Below, in pieces: positions 41,834-54,490 of a stretch of 64,000 bases of DNA (position 1 is the stretch's first letter; each line of letters starts with the position of its first letter). This DNA is from Mycteria americana. Lineage: Eukaryota > Chordata > Aves > Ciconiiformes > Ciconiidae. The position numbers were made by a program, and so were the translations under genes. The notes below the pieces were generated by a model. That model had not been told where the DNA came from, ran no database searches, and worked only from the letters and a program-made list of their open reading frames with translations. The stretch spans positions 14,676,001-14,740,000 of the forward strand of contig NC_134368.1 of the NCBI RefSeq assembly GCF_035582795.1, in the 5' to 3' direction.

Positions 41834-44751
41834 AATTGCATTGGGTTCGGAATAGATAAAGGTAGTATAAAATAATAGGGAGAAGTTACTTTCTGCATAT
41901 AATTCTTTTTTTTCCTTTCTTTTTTCCTCTCTCCTTTGGGATTTGCTAATAGAAGTAGGCACATGAGAAGAGACTTTTTTTTTTTTAATTATTTTAAAGA
42001 CTGAATTTTATCATTAAGTTAAGAGGAAACTAAAACTATGCAGTGAAAGTTCTGGTTGTACCTTGACTCCACTGCAGGTTAAAATCCAGGTATGTATCAA
42101 CCTGTCTTCCCTTTCCCAAATACACTAGTTTCCACTGGAAGGAAGCTGACTTGCGTGCGCCATGTGTCAGCCCAGGTGTAGATGACAGTGGGACCCGGGC
42201 AATGGGGGACACTTGCCCTAGAGCAGTTTAGCTCCTCATTGTCTCTTTTGCTGCTGAAAGAGGGGAAGAAAAAAGATCAGTGGTTGTATAAAATATTCTC
42301 AGTACATTTTTGTCTTGCTTTTATATGCATAAACTATTGAACCTTTACTGGGTAGAAGTTAGGCACCACTAGGGAAAATGCCAGGCTCCCACAGTGGAAG
42401 CTAGACGGACTTGTACCCATGTTAAAGATCTCTTGAACTGTAACCACTGTCGTATTTCATGCGATATAACCTACCTGCCTTTGGAAAGCTCAGTGTTGTG
42501 TGGCAAGTTCTTGGGAGAAAAAGTTATGACTTGTGAAGTAAGCAGCTCTTAAAAAGAAGAGTTAAAAAAAAAAAGGAAAAAAAGAGCTAGAGGATCTTAT
42601 TACAGATGATGGGTCAGGTTCACCAGGCTGCCACAGCAGCTCGGTTTCAGTCTGGTGAGCCAGAGCAGCTGTAAGCCTGGCTTCTCAGGCACTGAAACTG
42701 TTTATGTTCAAGCTGTTAGTGAAACAGGTCAAACATCTAAGGATGGAGAGAGAGTTGGTTTTTTGGTGGGTTACTGGGAACACTTAATCAACGATTACCT
42801 AGAAATGAAGATGTTATCTGTTCTGCCTAGTCACTGCAGTTTTGGTCATGCTGTGAGAACATGGAGCAGAGTAAAGGGGAATTTCAGTAAAGGATTCCTT
42901 GAAGTTCGCTTGGGTTAGACTTGTATTAATTGTATTTGGACAAGAGTGAGAACCTTTGAAGTGCCGTGGCTTCTCAGCATATGGCTATCTGGCAAAGCCT
43001 TCTTTAAGTGTGAAGCTCCTGGAGCACACTCCTCGATTTTTGTAACGCGGCTCCGAGGCTGAAAGTCGCGAGCAATTCTTTCTCACCCTTAGTGAAAGCC
43101 ACAGATCAGGCGAACGTGACCGTCTCTTGTTGCCCTCCCTTGCCCCCACCATCTGCTAGGTGCTGCCTCTCTGCTTTCCCATCTGTGGGCTGGGGACTCT
43201 GTCTCTCAGCAGCCACATCTTTGTTTCCAGCTGGCTGCAGACAGTCCCTTCTGGTGAGTGGGCTTTAAAATCTAGGGGTGAGGCTGCCTAGCTGGAGGGT
43301 ACTGATAGTTTGTGACTGTTTGGGCAGGGAGCTTTGCCTGGGGGGCAGAAGGCTGTTCTTGTCTCTCTCAGAGGAGCTGATTTGTAGGAAAAACTGCAGT
43401 CCATCATGTGGCTGTTCTGTGGTAGTGAGGGGCTGGGGTATGCTCATCTCTGCCACCCTTAGGATTCTATGTGCTTTTTCTGTGCTGGGTATGATCACCA
43501 AGATGATGTGGCTCCTGAATGAACAGTTAGTTAGAGAACTTTTGCGGATGGTGGATCTTTTGCGAATGGCGGTTTATGGATGAGCAGACAGGTTGTCTGA
43601 TGTACATGAGCTATGCAGAAATAAATAACAAATCTACTTTATATGGCTCCTATATGATCTGGATACCTCATCATTTTGCAAGGCAGAAGTATGCTGTCTG
43701 TATCCTTTAGCTGGTGAGCAGAGGTGCCAAGGTCCAACTAAAGAGCTTTAATTAAGAGCACACTGAGCATTATCAACACTAAATTAAGACATGGTCTCAT
43801 GGAGAACAATTCCTAAGTCTGAGCTGGGAGGTAGACCTCTTGGTCATGTATTTTTTTATGATGGCTGCAGAGGTTTTAATCGCCTAATTTACCTCTCATA
43901 GCTCATCATGGCCCCGTTGCCTCCTATCCATGAATAGAAATTGCCATCTCCTCAAACCTGTCAGTGTGGCTGCTCAAGTGATAAATCCCTGAAACCATTT
44001 CTGTCAAAATGAACCTGCTAAAGAGCAGATGATCACAGAAGGAGCTCTGCAAGAAGTTCCGGGGAAATAGTGGTGTCTGGGAGGTGGTTGACCCTGAGTG
44101 AGTGTTGGAGAGGCTATTGGAGGCAATAACCTCTTCAGGTTTTTGAAACCTAAGAAACAAAGCTGCAACTGGTGTGGACAAGTCCAGTGCATTAGGTGGT
44201 CTGAATTGGGTTCAGAACAGAAAGTACCTTGTGTGATGATGCTTAGAAGAGCCAGAAAAAATCACTGCTTGTTATATCTGACATCTGCATCTTTCCCAGA
44301 TCAGCACATTCCTATAGTCCCCCTTTTAGATGTCTCTGTGAGACTGGGATTTGCACTGACTTTTGCGTGTGGACAGACAATAGACTCCACATTTCCTGGC
44401 TTTTCTCAGGTGACACGACATCTTTACTAGGTTACAGAATTAAGCTCTTTATTGCTTACAGCTCAGCCAACACTGCAGACCTTCACAGCAGTGACTGTCA
44501 GATGTCTGTCTCCCAGGCAGGGAGTTTGTTATCATGTGTTTAGGAACTAAGCTTAATTCATGCTCTAGGGAGTGGGATTCCTTGGAACGTGTATAAATCT
44601 GAGTTAGTCTCAGTCATGAAGATAAATCAGCACTTGATCTACAGGACAGGATTTGTCTCATCATAATGTAGGTCTAAAACGGGCAAGATGATCTGCGCTC
44701 TAGAGGTGCCTTTTCAACTCACTGACTATAAAGATGAGGGGAGGGGGACTG

Positions 44752-44833
44752 CCTCAGTTGTCCCTGCAGAAGACAACTGAGACAGTTGCAGACAACTGTC
44801 CCTCAGTTGTCCCTGCAGTGTTCTACACTGCAG
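44752..44833. repeat. Direct repeat of CCTCAGTTGTCCCTGCAG plus hairpin
   Basis: The 18-mer occurs perfectly at 44752-44769 and 44801-44818 (period 49), with reverse copies of ACAACTG between. The second copy runs into a perfect 9-bp stem with a 3-nt loop (CTGCAGTGT / ACACTGCAG, 44813-44833). Confidence 0.85.
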
Positions 44834-47800
44834 AAGAAAGGGAAGGTGATTCCCACCCAAAGTACTTTAGTAGTTAATGTGACCAAGGCCATATGGGACT
44901 TGGTTGTGGCGATCTGGTAGTGCCTAGCAGTCCAAAGACTTGAAATCTTCCTCCTGTGTCCTAGGTGACTCCAAACACTGGACTAGCCTTCTCGTAAGAG
45001 GTAATGGACATTAACACTTGGGAACCTCTCTTTTGTGTTGTTCTAGCTCTTTTTTGAACGTTCTGCCTGAGGACTTTTCCTTTGTATTTATACCTTGGAT
45101 AAACTATATAGTTTTGTCTTAATTTATAGTCACCAACTCTGTTGGATTCACTGTAAGATGTTTAGGTACCAGTTTAAAAATATATTAAATAGGAAATAAA
45201 ACGTGTATGTAGATCTGAAGCCTTGTTGACCTGACAAATTCTCCTGAGGCCCCAGGAGATCAAAGACAGCGTTCATCAAGTAAGGTGTTGAGCATATGCC
45301 GTGCCTGGTGCTAATACTTGGGAGCTTTTGCATAAAAATAAGATGGATTCACTGTTCTTTATCTGTGAACTGTGCGCTCCTCTTTTAGTTGTGCGTGCTT
45401 CTCCTTGAATAGTGTAAAATAGGACAATGCAGAAGAGAGGGCAACAACTTATAAAATAGTGTATTCAAACACATGGATTCAGCCTGAGCTGTGGAGAGTT
45501 TTCTTCAGTGGATTAGTACCTGCAGTGCTGCCATTCTCCTGGGAAATCACATAAGCACATGTGTTTCCTTTAGAGGGCTTCTGACCTCTTTTGTGTTCTT
45601 CTTAATTTCTGTGTCCTAAGTAAGGTGATATTCAAACGAATCCTTGTTGGTATGCTTCCTTGGGAGCTTTACAGAGTGTAAAGGAGGGAAGTAGTTTCTG
45701 CTGCTCCTAAATTAAAAGCAATTGCTCAAATTCCTGCAAGTCTCCCGAAGATGACATGTCTGCTAAGAATGAGCACTGCTCTTTGCACTGGCAAACTGGA
45801 TGCTGGGGAGAGAATAATGTGATTGTCAAAACACATCGTTCAGTTTAATAAACCATTTTGAGAAGAAGGCTCTGCCTGAGTTTAATAATAGTCCTTGAAA
45901 AAAAAATTCTAAACTCTAGCATGAAAATAAACACTCCTTTTCTATTTTGAAATAAACCCACTTTCTTCTGCAGTACTGGGGTACATTGTAAATTAAGCCT
46001 TTTATAGACAAATGGGATATGAATAGGACAATTGCCTTAGCAGTATTATTAGGAGTAATAACTTCTGTTGTGGATAAATGTGAGCCTTTTTGAATGTAAA
46101 AACACCCATATTTTATTTCCTAGCCTAGCTTTTCCCTCAGAAGAGGTTGTCTTGCCTGTAGGACTTATTTGAAATGTCATCATATATGTCCTACTATGAA
46201 TTACCACTTTTGAGCTCTCAGTTGAACAGAGGTCGTAGCAATATATTGTTTTGTGCGTCTCAACTGGATACTCTGGAAGCTTAACATCAGGGCATCCTTC
46301 CTGCTTCAGAACAATTGTTTTGGGACTGATTACCAAGTCAGTGTTGTACAAAATGTCTGAATCTGCTTGTCAATCTGCTCCTTGATTATCAGTGCAAGGA
46401 ACTGCATTTCCATCTGTGTGCTTTACATTGGGACCCCTTTGCATAGGGGTCTCCCCTCCCTTCTGTCCCTTGGCAGAGAGTTTATACTGCTCCCACAGTC
46501 AGTGTACCCGCTGTGTTTTCCCTTGGCAGAGAAGTCATTACATCCCCAGCCATTGCAAAGCTGATACCCATCCATCGACACTCAAAGAGAATAAAACATC
46601 AGTCACATGGACTTCAGGCCCTGGGAGCCTTCTGCCCATCAAGCTGTGGGATCCTTGGTATTTTTGGATTGCTGCAGCTGAACTCAGTGGTATCAGTTAA
46701 TGACCACAACGTTAAAAAATCAACTTCTAATTTATTACTTAATTTATAGGCCCACCTGATAGACCCATGACACAAGTTGAACTGATGTTCAATTATTAAT
46801 GTGAAATAAAAGGTAATGTTACATGGCCCAGTTAGATTACATGCTCTTGATCTAACCCTGTCACTCAGCCACAGCTGTTAACAGTTTCATGTCCTCATAA
46901 AAGACTGTACCTGCGCTGCTGTAGGTTTTCAGGCTAAAAGCAAATCATATTGTAACAAAATATATAGCCAGAGCTTATATAACTCAATAGGATAAGAGAT
47001 GAACATCCATGAACATAATCAGAAATTTATAGGAGGATATGCTTAAACAAATGTGATTTTTACCACATAAAATGTCATGGAGATTTTTCAAAGTCTTAAG
47101 AAGGCATTAGGTATCCAGTTTTCATTGCCTTTCCGTATTAGTTGGTAACTAACTCCTCTTACGTCTTTGAAAATGTCCCCTAAATTATTGAACTTGATTA
47201 TACATGCCATATATAATCATATAGGGCCAAAGATGAGGATTCTTTGTGATTTTTAAATTTTGTTTTTATTCAGTGCAAATTTCCAGTTGAAGTATTTACC
47301 CATGGGACAGGATAAATACAAGTAGCTGAAGAACCTCAAGGTGGTTTCACTGGGACTTGGTAACATTCACCTTTGTAAAACCTGGCAAGCGGTAGGACTG
47401 TTGAAAAGGCTTTTTGTCACCGTAGGCATCAGGAAGCGACTGCAGAATTGACTGCTGCGCCACAAGGACAGTGTAATCCTCAGTCACGTGTTGGACTTAA
47501 TGGGAATTAACAGATTCCAGAGATCTTAAATGAATGTTCCCATTAGGAAGGACACTTTTCTTCTCCCCCATTTGGTGTGACAAGATCAATATCTCATCAG
47601 GGCAACCTTCGGTACAGAATATTTTGAATGACCATATAATAAATAATATTCTCTTAAATGCGCTTGGGATACAGGAAAAAGAGTTTTCCTGGTATAATGA
47701 GTCATAAGTAGAACAAAGATCATTTGGGAATAAAATGTAGCTGTTTGATCCATTTGATAATTTCCATCTGGATGGCATTTACTTCCCTCAGTAAAGGGAA

Positions 47801-49935
47801 CGGGAGCTGCCTATTTCTAGGCAATCTGTTCAGTTTCTTTCACGGGAAAGGACAGTTTAGCTATTCCTTCCATATGGGCATACATTATTACATCTAACAA
47901 ACATGTTGTTCATCTTTCATTTTATTCAGACCCTCTAAGCAGTCTTAATTCCTGGGTGGGCTGGGATGGGGATTGAATATCCTTTTTTTTTTCCCCTCCC
48001 CTCTCCAGAAATCAATAAGGGAGGGCAAAGATCCCCATTATTCTGTATAGACGGGTGCTGGTTAATTTACTAAAACAAAAGAAACTTTGTTTGAGGGAGT
48101 GGAAAGCAAGATGATAATAGGCCAATGATGCTGGAGTGCAAGACAGGTCTGCAAGTGTAGCTCCCTGCTATCGTGGGATCCAAGTCATGCAATCTCTGTC
48201 ATAAATTAAGCAAGCTCTATCTCTGCGTTCCCCCTCTAGAACAGTAAAATCTTCTAAACATTAAAAGAGTCATTATAATCATAATGTTGTCTTGGCTAAC
48301 CAAAGAGAGACTATTTTCTTAGTACAATGAGGTGACACTGGTTAATGCTGCTTTTTTGCCACTGCCCTGGAACTACTGGATCTTGTGCATTTTTAGCAGT
48401 TTTTTCCTATTTGTGTTTTTTGATCTGAGGCAGCCTGGGCCCTTTGATGAACTTTCAAGAAGACTTGTGTATCAGAGAGGATACGTCAGAGCTTCTCCAC
48501 TCTGACACCCTGGGTGGGCAGCGAGGTCCGCACCCTGCTCCCCTCGCTGAGCACAGTCATTCCAGCATGGATTCCTGACGCCCAACATGTCATGAGGCAC
48601 CCAAGTGCAATAAGCACTGGTGCTTTGTCCTTGGAATACTTTTATTTCAAAGCGATTCTGTCCTCTACATCATAATTTTTTTTAAGTGCTAGTGTCTAAA
48701 ACCTTTGAAAAAGTACGGAAATCTCTTCCTAATATCCCTGTGCATAAAAGCAGGAAGGAGCTGTAGGAATTGCTGCTTTGCTGGTTGTAGTTTAAGAGGA
48801 CAACCCTATTTTCTTTGTGAAAAACAAGCTTGGATTTTTTTTTCCTTTGGCAAACCCATGTGATGTAGTCCTGCAGAAATGGAGTATTGTGTGGCTGCAT
48901 GGAGCCGAGGAAAGGGGCAAAAATTAAGAAAAGGATATGACTCAGTGCCTGGTGGTTTAGGGCCATGCCTCCTTCATCCCCTTCTTACTAGTAGTCCCTA
49001 GATACTGCTTATTCTCTCTTTCTTGGTTTGGTGTGACTCGCTGGGCTCCTTCGGCAGTATGAGTTTTGCTTTACCATGCCCGGCATCCCCAGTGAATGCT
49101 GCTGTTGTAGATGTGCCCAGGCAGCTCAACTGGAAGTTCATCCACAGAACAGTTCAGAATTGAAACAGCCTTTTATTGCTGCCACTGATGATCACTTGCT
49201 CTATCAGCAAAAGTTGCCACCCCTATATCAGATCCATGGGAGCATGGATGGCTTCAAACGTGCTAATTCAGCTTCAGAGCTCTGATTTTAGCAGCAATTG
49301 CTCCTTAGTATTTTGCACCTGAAATTGTTACTAATTTTAATGTTTATCAAACAGCTGTAAATTGAGAACTCTAGCTTGCAAATACTTGCATGATCCAAAG
49401 AAGTCTGTGAAGGACGATTACATTCCGGTTTCAGTGGAGGTTTACACTGATTCAGGTAAGGTTCAGTTAGGGCCTGGTTCTCAGAGGATTTCAGTGCCTT
49501 GGCAATCACATATTTCATCAGTGAGTTATGAATTTTGGATTTCAATGCCTAATTTTTATGCATTGTCCTTGCTACTTGCTGGTTACGTTCAGACTGGGCA
49601 CAAGCAACCTGAAAGGGCGCAAGCTCTGACTGCTTACACGGCGGGTTTAAAGTGAGTCCAGGCCATAACACTCGCGTTTGGGATGTGCAATCCAAAGGAC
49701 AAGCACAATTGCTAACTTCCAGAAAATACTTTTTTTTCTTGTTCTGACCTTTAACGATCTGCACCAGTGAACGGAGCCATGTCGCAGGCAGCGGGTAGGA
49801 AGGCGCTCGGCTCTTTCGCAGCCTGCGTCTGATGCGCCTCACGTGGGAAGGTGGGCTCCCACCGGACCTCGCCTGCCAGCTCCCCAAACCTGCGGTTTTC
49901 CTGGTACGGTGAAACCAGATCTTCTCTCTGCTGAG

Positions 49936-49994
49936 AAGTTCTGAGCTTTCTTGTGGCTCAGAACTTTTCTTGTGGCTCCAGCTTTCTTGTGGCT
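49936..49994. repeat. Three TTTCTTGTGGCT copies with an 11-bp hairpin
   Basis: TTTCTTGTGGCT occurs at 49947, 49966 and 49983. AAGTTCTGAGC (49936-49946) and GCTCAGAACTT (49956-49966) form a perfect 11-bp stem with a 9-nt loop that overlaps the first two copies. It looks like a local tandem duplication. Confidence 0.8.
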
Positions 49995-52040
49995 GGAAAA
50001 GAGTTTAGCCTTAATTGAGACTGGCTTGGCTGGCCGTCTCCTTCAGGAGTGCTCCTAAACTCTTGCGGTGACAGGAGATGATGGAAAAGAGTCTGGTCAG
50101 GTTTCTGGTGACGTGGGGTCTCATTATTCATGAAGTCCAGAAGCCACAGTGAAATTACTAAGGATTTAGGCCTAGCAGACTGAGTTGGCGAAAAGTGTTT
50201 CTTTCATACTCACTTTAAAGGAGGTAAGGAGGGAGAGGAAAAAGACATAAGGGAAGAAATGGTGGAAACAAGAATCCGTCCAGGAGCAGAAGCAGAGGCT
50301 GGTGGAAGAAGAGATGAAGTGGTGTTGGGGGAAAAGGCTAGAAGGAAAACAGGCAAATGCGTGTCAGGCTGGACAAAGATTTTTACTTGAATCCCTGTTT
50401 CTCAATTCTGAAGATTGTGTTTTATAAATCTGTATATATTCTTAATTCTTTAGCATGTATTTAATTCTTCAGTAAAGCATAGTTAAAGCCAGAAACATTA
50501 TAGTTTGTGGTGAGGATACGAACAGCTTCCTCCAGTGATGCAGGGCTTTTTATGCTGCTAAATGTACATAAAACCCACATCAGAAACAAATAATGTAAGT
50601 ACTGTAATTGCTTGTCTTTCTCTACGTTGGTGTTTCCGTGGAGCATTTCCAGTTTGTTGAAGGAGCAAAGCACCGTAACAGCAGAAATATTCTGGATTGC
50701 CTTATGCGTATGTTGCTCATGTAGTGATTATGAAGGGAGAAAAAACATTTTTAATTAAATTTCTTGTGGGTGCGTTTTGGGAAGCAACTGTCACACGATG
50801 CGTTAGGCTATTCTTTTAAAAAGGAAAAAAAGGGGAGTATGTGGAGTCTCCTTCGGTTCCCCAGAGTTTCAAGAACTCATGGCTAAGCCAGTTAATGCAC
50901 GTATTTTTCATGCGAAATGCAGTCTCGCCGTGCTGGAGGCCTTTGTCCCTCCACAGCACACAGCCAGGATTAGAAACCTTCAGGTGGGTTGACTCCGATG
51001 CGGTAGATAAAATGAGACAGCAAAACGTGTTGTGTACGGAGGGCTGGGGGAGCACGTGTGCCCGGCTGCGTGGGGCGCGGCTGCTGAAGGGCTTCTTGGG
51101 GAGGGGAGAGGGAGTGGGTCAAACCGAAGAAACAGGTGGTGTCTAGGCAGGAATTCCCATTCATTTTGTTTACTCACCTGGCTGTTGAGGAAACCCCATG
51201 ACAGCATCTGCTTTCAGCTGACAGCCTGTTCCTAAGATTAGCTGTGACAAATACAATACCGTGCTTCCCATGGAGAGAGCTGATGTTTGTTACTGCTGTG
51301 TCACTTCAGTTGCAGTTGTGAATTTTCTTTTTCTCTTCCTCTGAAAGCAGCTTAAATGAGACAGAAGTAATATCTGGGTAGCTAACACAAGTTAAACAGC
51401 CAGCTGAGTTTTCCTTCCCTTGCCAGAGCCCTTAGAGCTCTCTTTGTGCTCTTTAAGATTTTATCCAGACAGATCATGGCTTTTTCAAGCCTGGTGGTGT
51501 GTGACAGTTGGATCTGGCTAATATCTACACCCTCAATGAGTTATTAAAGTGGGCAACATCATTAAGAATTTATTTTATGCCTTGAAGCCTTTTTCAGACC
51601 TTTTTGTTATGAGACAACAGCAGCTACCGCTGGCAAAAGGGGCTTTGCTGCTGCAAAGCCGTGGCAGCACAGGGGTGGTGCAAGCTGTGCCTGTGTGGCA
51701 CCCCTATACGTGCTGACACTGTGGTGTGGACAGCCTTTGAGCAATAAAGTTACAGCATTCAAATTATTGATGCAGTTTTGTTAGGCATAATTTCCTAAAA
51801 ATTGGCTTCATCCTTACTTGCAGGATTGAATACTCATGTATTCTGCAGGCATATACTAGAACACAACTAGTGAAGGCTAATAGCCAAATTGTTATGTTGT
51901 TTCTCATGCTGAGAGAATGGAAACTTGTTTGTGGATAGAGGGATAGAAATATGCTTGTGGATAGAAAAGGAAGATCCATAAAAAAAGGAGCCAGCAGCTG
52001 CAGCTACCCTGGGGAAGAGCACAGGGCAGACTGATACTCT

Positions 52041-52330
52041 CCAGGGCTTTAATCAATGGCAGCTCAAGGACTTCCTGAAGCAGAGCTGATTCCTGTTCAT
52101 TCAGTGAACCTTGATGGATTTTTCTTCTGTTAGGTTGTCAAGTCTCTCTTCAAACCTGCATAAGCTTTTTGTATTTGCAGTGTACCATGGAAAGGAGGCC
52201 CACCACTTAATTACATGTTAAGAACCACTTTGTTATGAACCTGTTACCAATTAGTGCACCCTGGCTCTTGTCATTTCTGGTTTCCCTCTCCACTTAGATG
52301 TACTTTTACCCAAGAATCAGTCTTCACTGT
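52041..52330. mobile_element. Old LINE-like fragment (CR1/L3 type), decayed
   Basis: Pieces such as TTGATGGATTTTTCTTCTG, CTTCAAACCTGCATAAGC, CACCACTTAATTACATGTTA and AACCTGTTACCAATTAG follow the order of an old interspersed repeat I remember from amniote genomes (roughly: a small Pro/Leu stretch, then 'ttaattacatgtgaagaa', then 'aacctgctgcc'). The match is by memory, the divergence is high and the family name is uncertain. Confidence 0.4.
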
Positions 52331-54394
52331 AGAGTGTAAGGTTTGCACAAGAATCTATCTAGCAAACAGCAGCTTTGTTTGCTGTTAGCTTTTGGACTCA
52401 AATTTCCGAAACCATTTCGGGCCATATATAGAGTAAACGTTTTTGAAAAGTCTTAAAACCTTTCTTCTCCAAAATTGCAGGCTTTAGTGTAAATGGCCAC
52501 TTACTATTTTTTCTTTCTTTTTAAGTAAGAGAAACGACTCACTGGGACAATTCCAGAGCACAGCCAAAACTTTTGGAGGTGTGACTAGTATTGCAAGCTG
52601 TGTTCCTTAGCAGAGCTTGTAAGACAAATCAGGCAATGATCGGTAGTGGGAAGGTGGACTAAGTTAGGAAATAAGGGGGTGCTATTTCTTTTTTATTCCA
52701 GATAAGTGCTTCCATATGAAATATTTTACATTTATCATGTCTCTGTCTCCTCTGTACAACTCCAGAGTATTTTGCACTCTGGAAACCCTCAGCTTCACAA
52801 ATTATTGTCTCAGGTTAACACAGACCGGGGCAAAATGAATAGGAAAAACAGAATGAGAGTCTCTCCTTGTCAACTCTTTAAAGCTCTGTAAGCACAATTA
52901 ACATCTTCGTGATTCCTCTTCCTTTTTCAGTTGCTACCTGTTCTGAAAGAACTTTTAAAGCCAAAGTCTTTATGTCTTTAAGACACATTTCTACCCCAAA
53001 ATGCCCAAATACTCATTCTGCTCTTGCATATTAAGAAAGACAGTCAGCCTTTTCTGGTTGAAGTGTTGTTTTCCTCAGATTCCTGCCTTGAGAATTTAGC
53101 AGCTATTTTTTCAGATATTGTCTTTTTTTCCATGCTGTACTATTACACCTGCTTCTTTTCATTCACTCTTTTGTCTGTTAAACAAAAGTTCCCTTTCGTT
53201 ACAGTAATTTTACTACCACATGTGAACCAACATTTTAATGGAAATTTTATTAGACTGCATAGCTAATGCAGAAGATACTGACTGAGATGAGTAACTGTTA
53301 ATGTTTTTCTAATCTCCAAAATATAGAATTAATAGGGAAATTCACAGTGTTGATAAGGAAGTGTTGATACTAGAAAGCTATGTCCCTGTTGAACCAAAGC
53401 ATTTAAAGCATGTGCTGAAATTGCATTGTAACTTGAATGCTACATTGGCCAGGGGGTTAACAATTGACTTAATTGTAAGAACTCAGATGAAATGTTGTAC
53501 TGAACTGCGGGGACACTGTTAAACTGACTTTCCTCACTACAAAAGAGAAAAGCTCCAGCGCCTGCATTTACGGGGTGTCAGTGATTTGAAAAGCTAATAA
53601 AAATAGTATTCTTGCTGTATGTTTTTTTGTTTTCTCTCCAGGGATGACTTTGCCAGTTGGTTTGGTCTACATTATTAAACAGGCAGCCTGATGGTTGGTT
53701 CAGAGAGATGATGATGATGATGAATTAGGATGTTGCAATATGACTTTCATTGCAGAATACAAGGTAGGTTCAATACAAATGAACATTTAATGCTTTATCT
53801 CAAAAGACATTAAATAAGTTTTATTTAATTTTGATGCTGCTTTTTTGTATAGTTTCATTTAGATAGAGAAGACCCCGTATGCTAATTTTTAGGGGTGTTA
53901 ATTTTCAAATACAGCACATTGATCTTGAAACACTTAATAAAATCAATATAACCACTTCTGATGACAAACGCAGATCTGACATTTTTTGCACAATGGTCAC
54001 TTGACATATAATCTATTCTGTTGCCTTATCAAAAAAAGAAAAAAAAGCCAGCAAACTAAGTAGAAATATATATCATCAGGATAGTTTTAAAATCAACTAT
54101 TTAAAATTGGTCTTAATATAATTATTATATTTTTAGCTGAAATACCAAGTTTAACTATATCTCCTATTCACACTAGAAGGCTAGATTTCTTGCTCTTCAT
54201 TGGTTCGGGTCCAACACTTGGACTTAGACAGGACATAGCTTGTACACTGTTGCCGAGTCATCCAATCTGTATCAATTATTTACCTGCCTCTCATGAACTA
54301 TGTAAAGCTTGCTGTGATCACATTCAGGATCCCCACACTCTTAAACCTAGTTTCCCTTTCACCATGCCTTTAAAATATAGCAGCTTTATCTTTT
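52331..54394. other. Gene-free region
   Basis: Unique-looking AT-rich DNA. The only simple repeat is (GAT)5 at 53707-53723. No exon or RNA gene was found. Confidence 0.5.
53707..53723. repeat. (GAT) microsatellite, about 5.7 units
   Basis: A perfect trinucleotide run GATGATGATGATGATGA. Confidence 0.9.
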
Positions 54395-54490
54395 ACTGAG
54401 GTACGGAGAGATTAAGTCTAAGGTCATGCAAACCAGGGTATCAAAGTCTGGTCTAAATCCGAGGGCAGTGCACTAAGCACTGGATCTTCT
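54395..54490 (-). repeat. MIR SINE fragment
   Basis: ACTGAGGTACGGAGAGATTA, then AAGGTCATGCAAACCAGGG, then CTAAATCCGAGGGCAGTGC and CACTAAGCACTGG match, in order, the minus-strand MIR sequence (normally starting with ACTGAGGCACAGAGAGGTTA). Moderately diverged but quite recognisable. Confidence 0.7.

Larger units (their letters stand above)
38235..52040. other. Gene-free region, 13.8 kb
   Basis: No exon could be supported on either strand. It contains hairpins at 39011-39081, a duplicated segment at 44752-44833, AT dinucleotide tracts near 41785-41833 and a repeat with hairpin at 49936-49994. Moderately GC-rich patches (49770-49900 and 50980-51110) have some CpG but are too short for a convincing CpG-island promoter. 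The nearest expected gene on this side, if the C4orf50 assignment is right, is CRMP1, and I could not find its first exon. Confidence 0.5.

Noticed and set aside
49362-49457. Open frame ending at a good donor-like CAG|GTAAGG
   Set aside because: Only an AG in ACTCTAG precedes it, there is no partner exon, and the translation is not recognisable.
49770-51110. CpG-bearing patches as a promoter or CpG island
   Set aside because: Short, modest GC and no associated exon; not enough for a promoter call.
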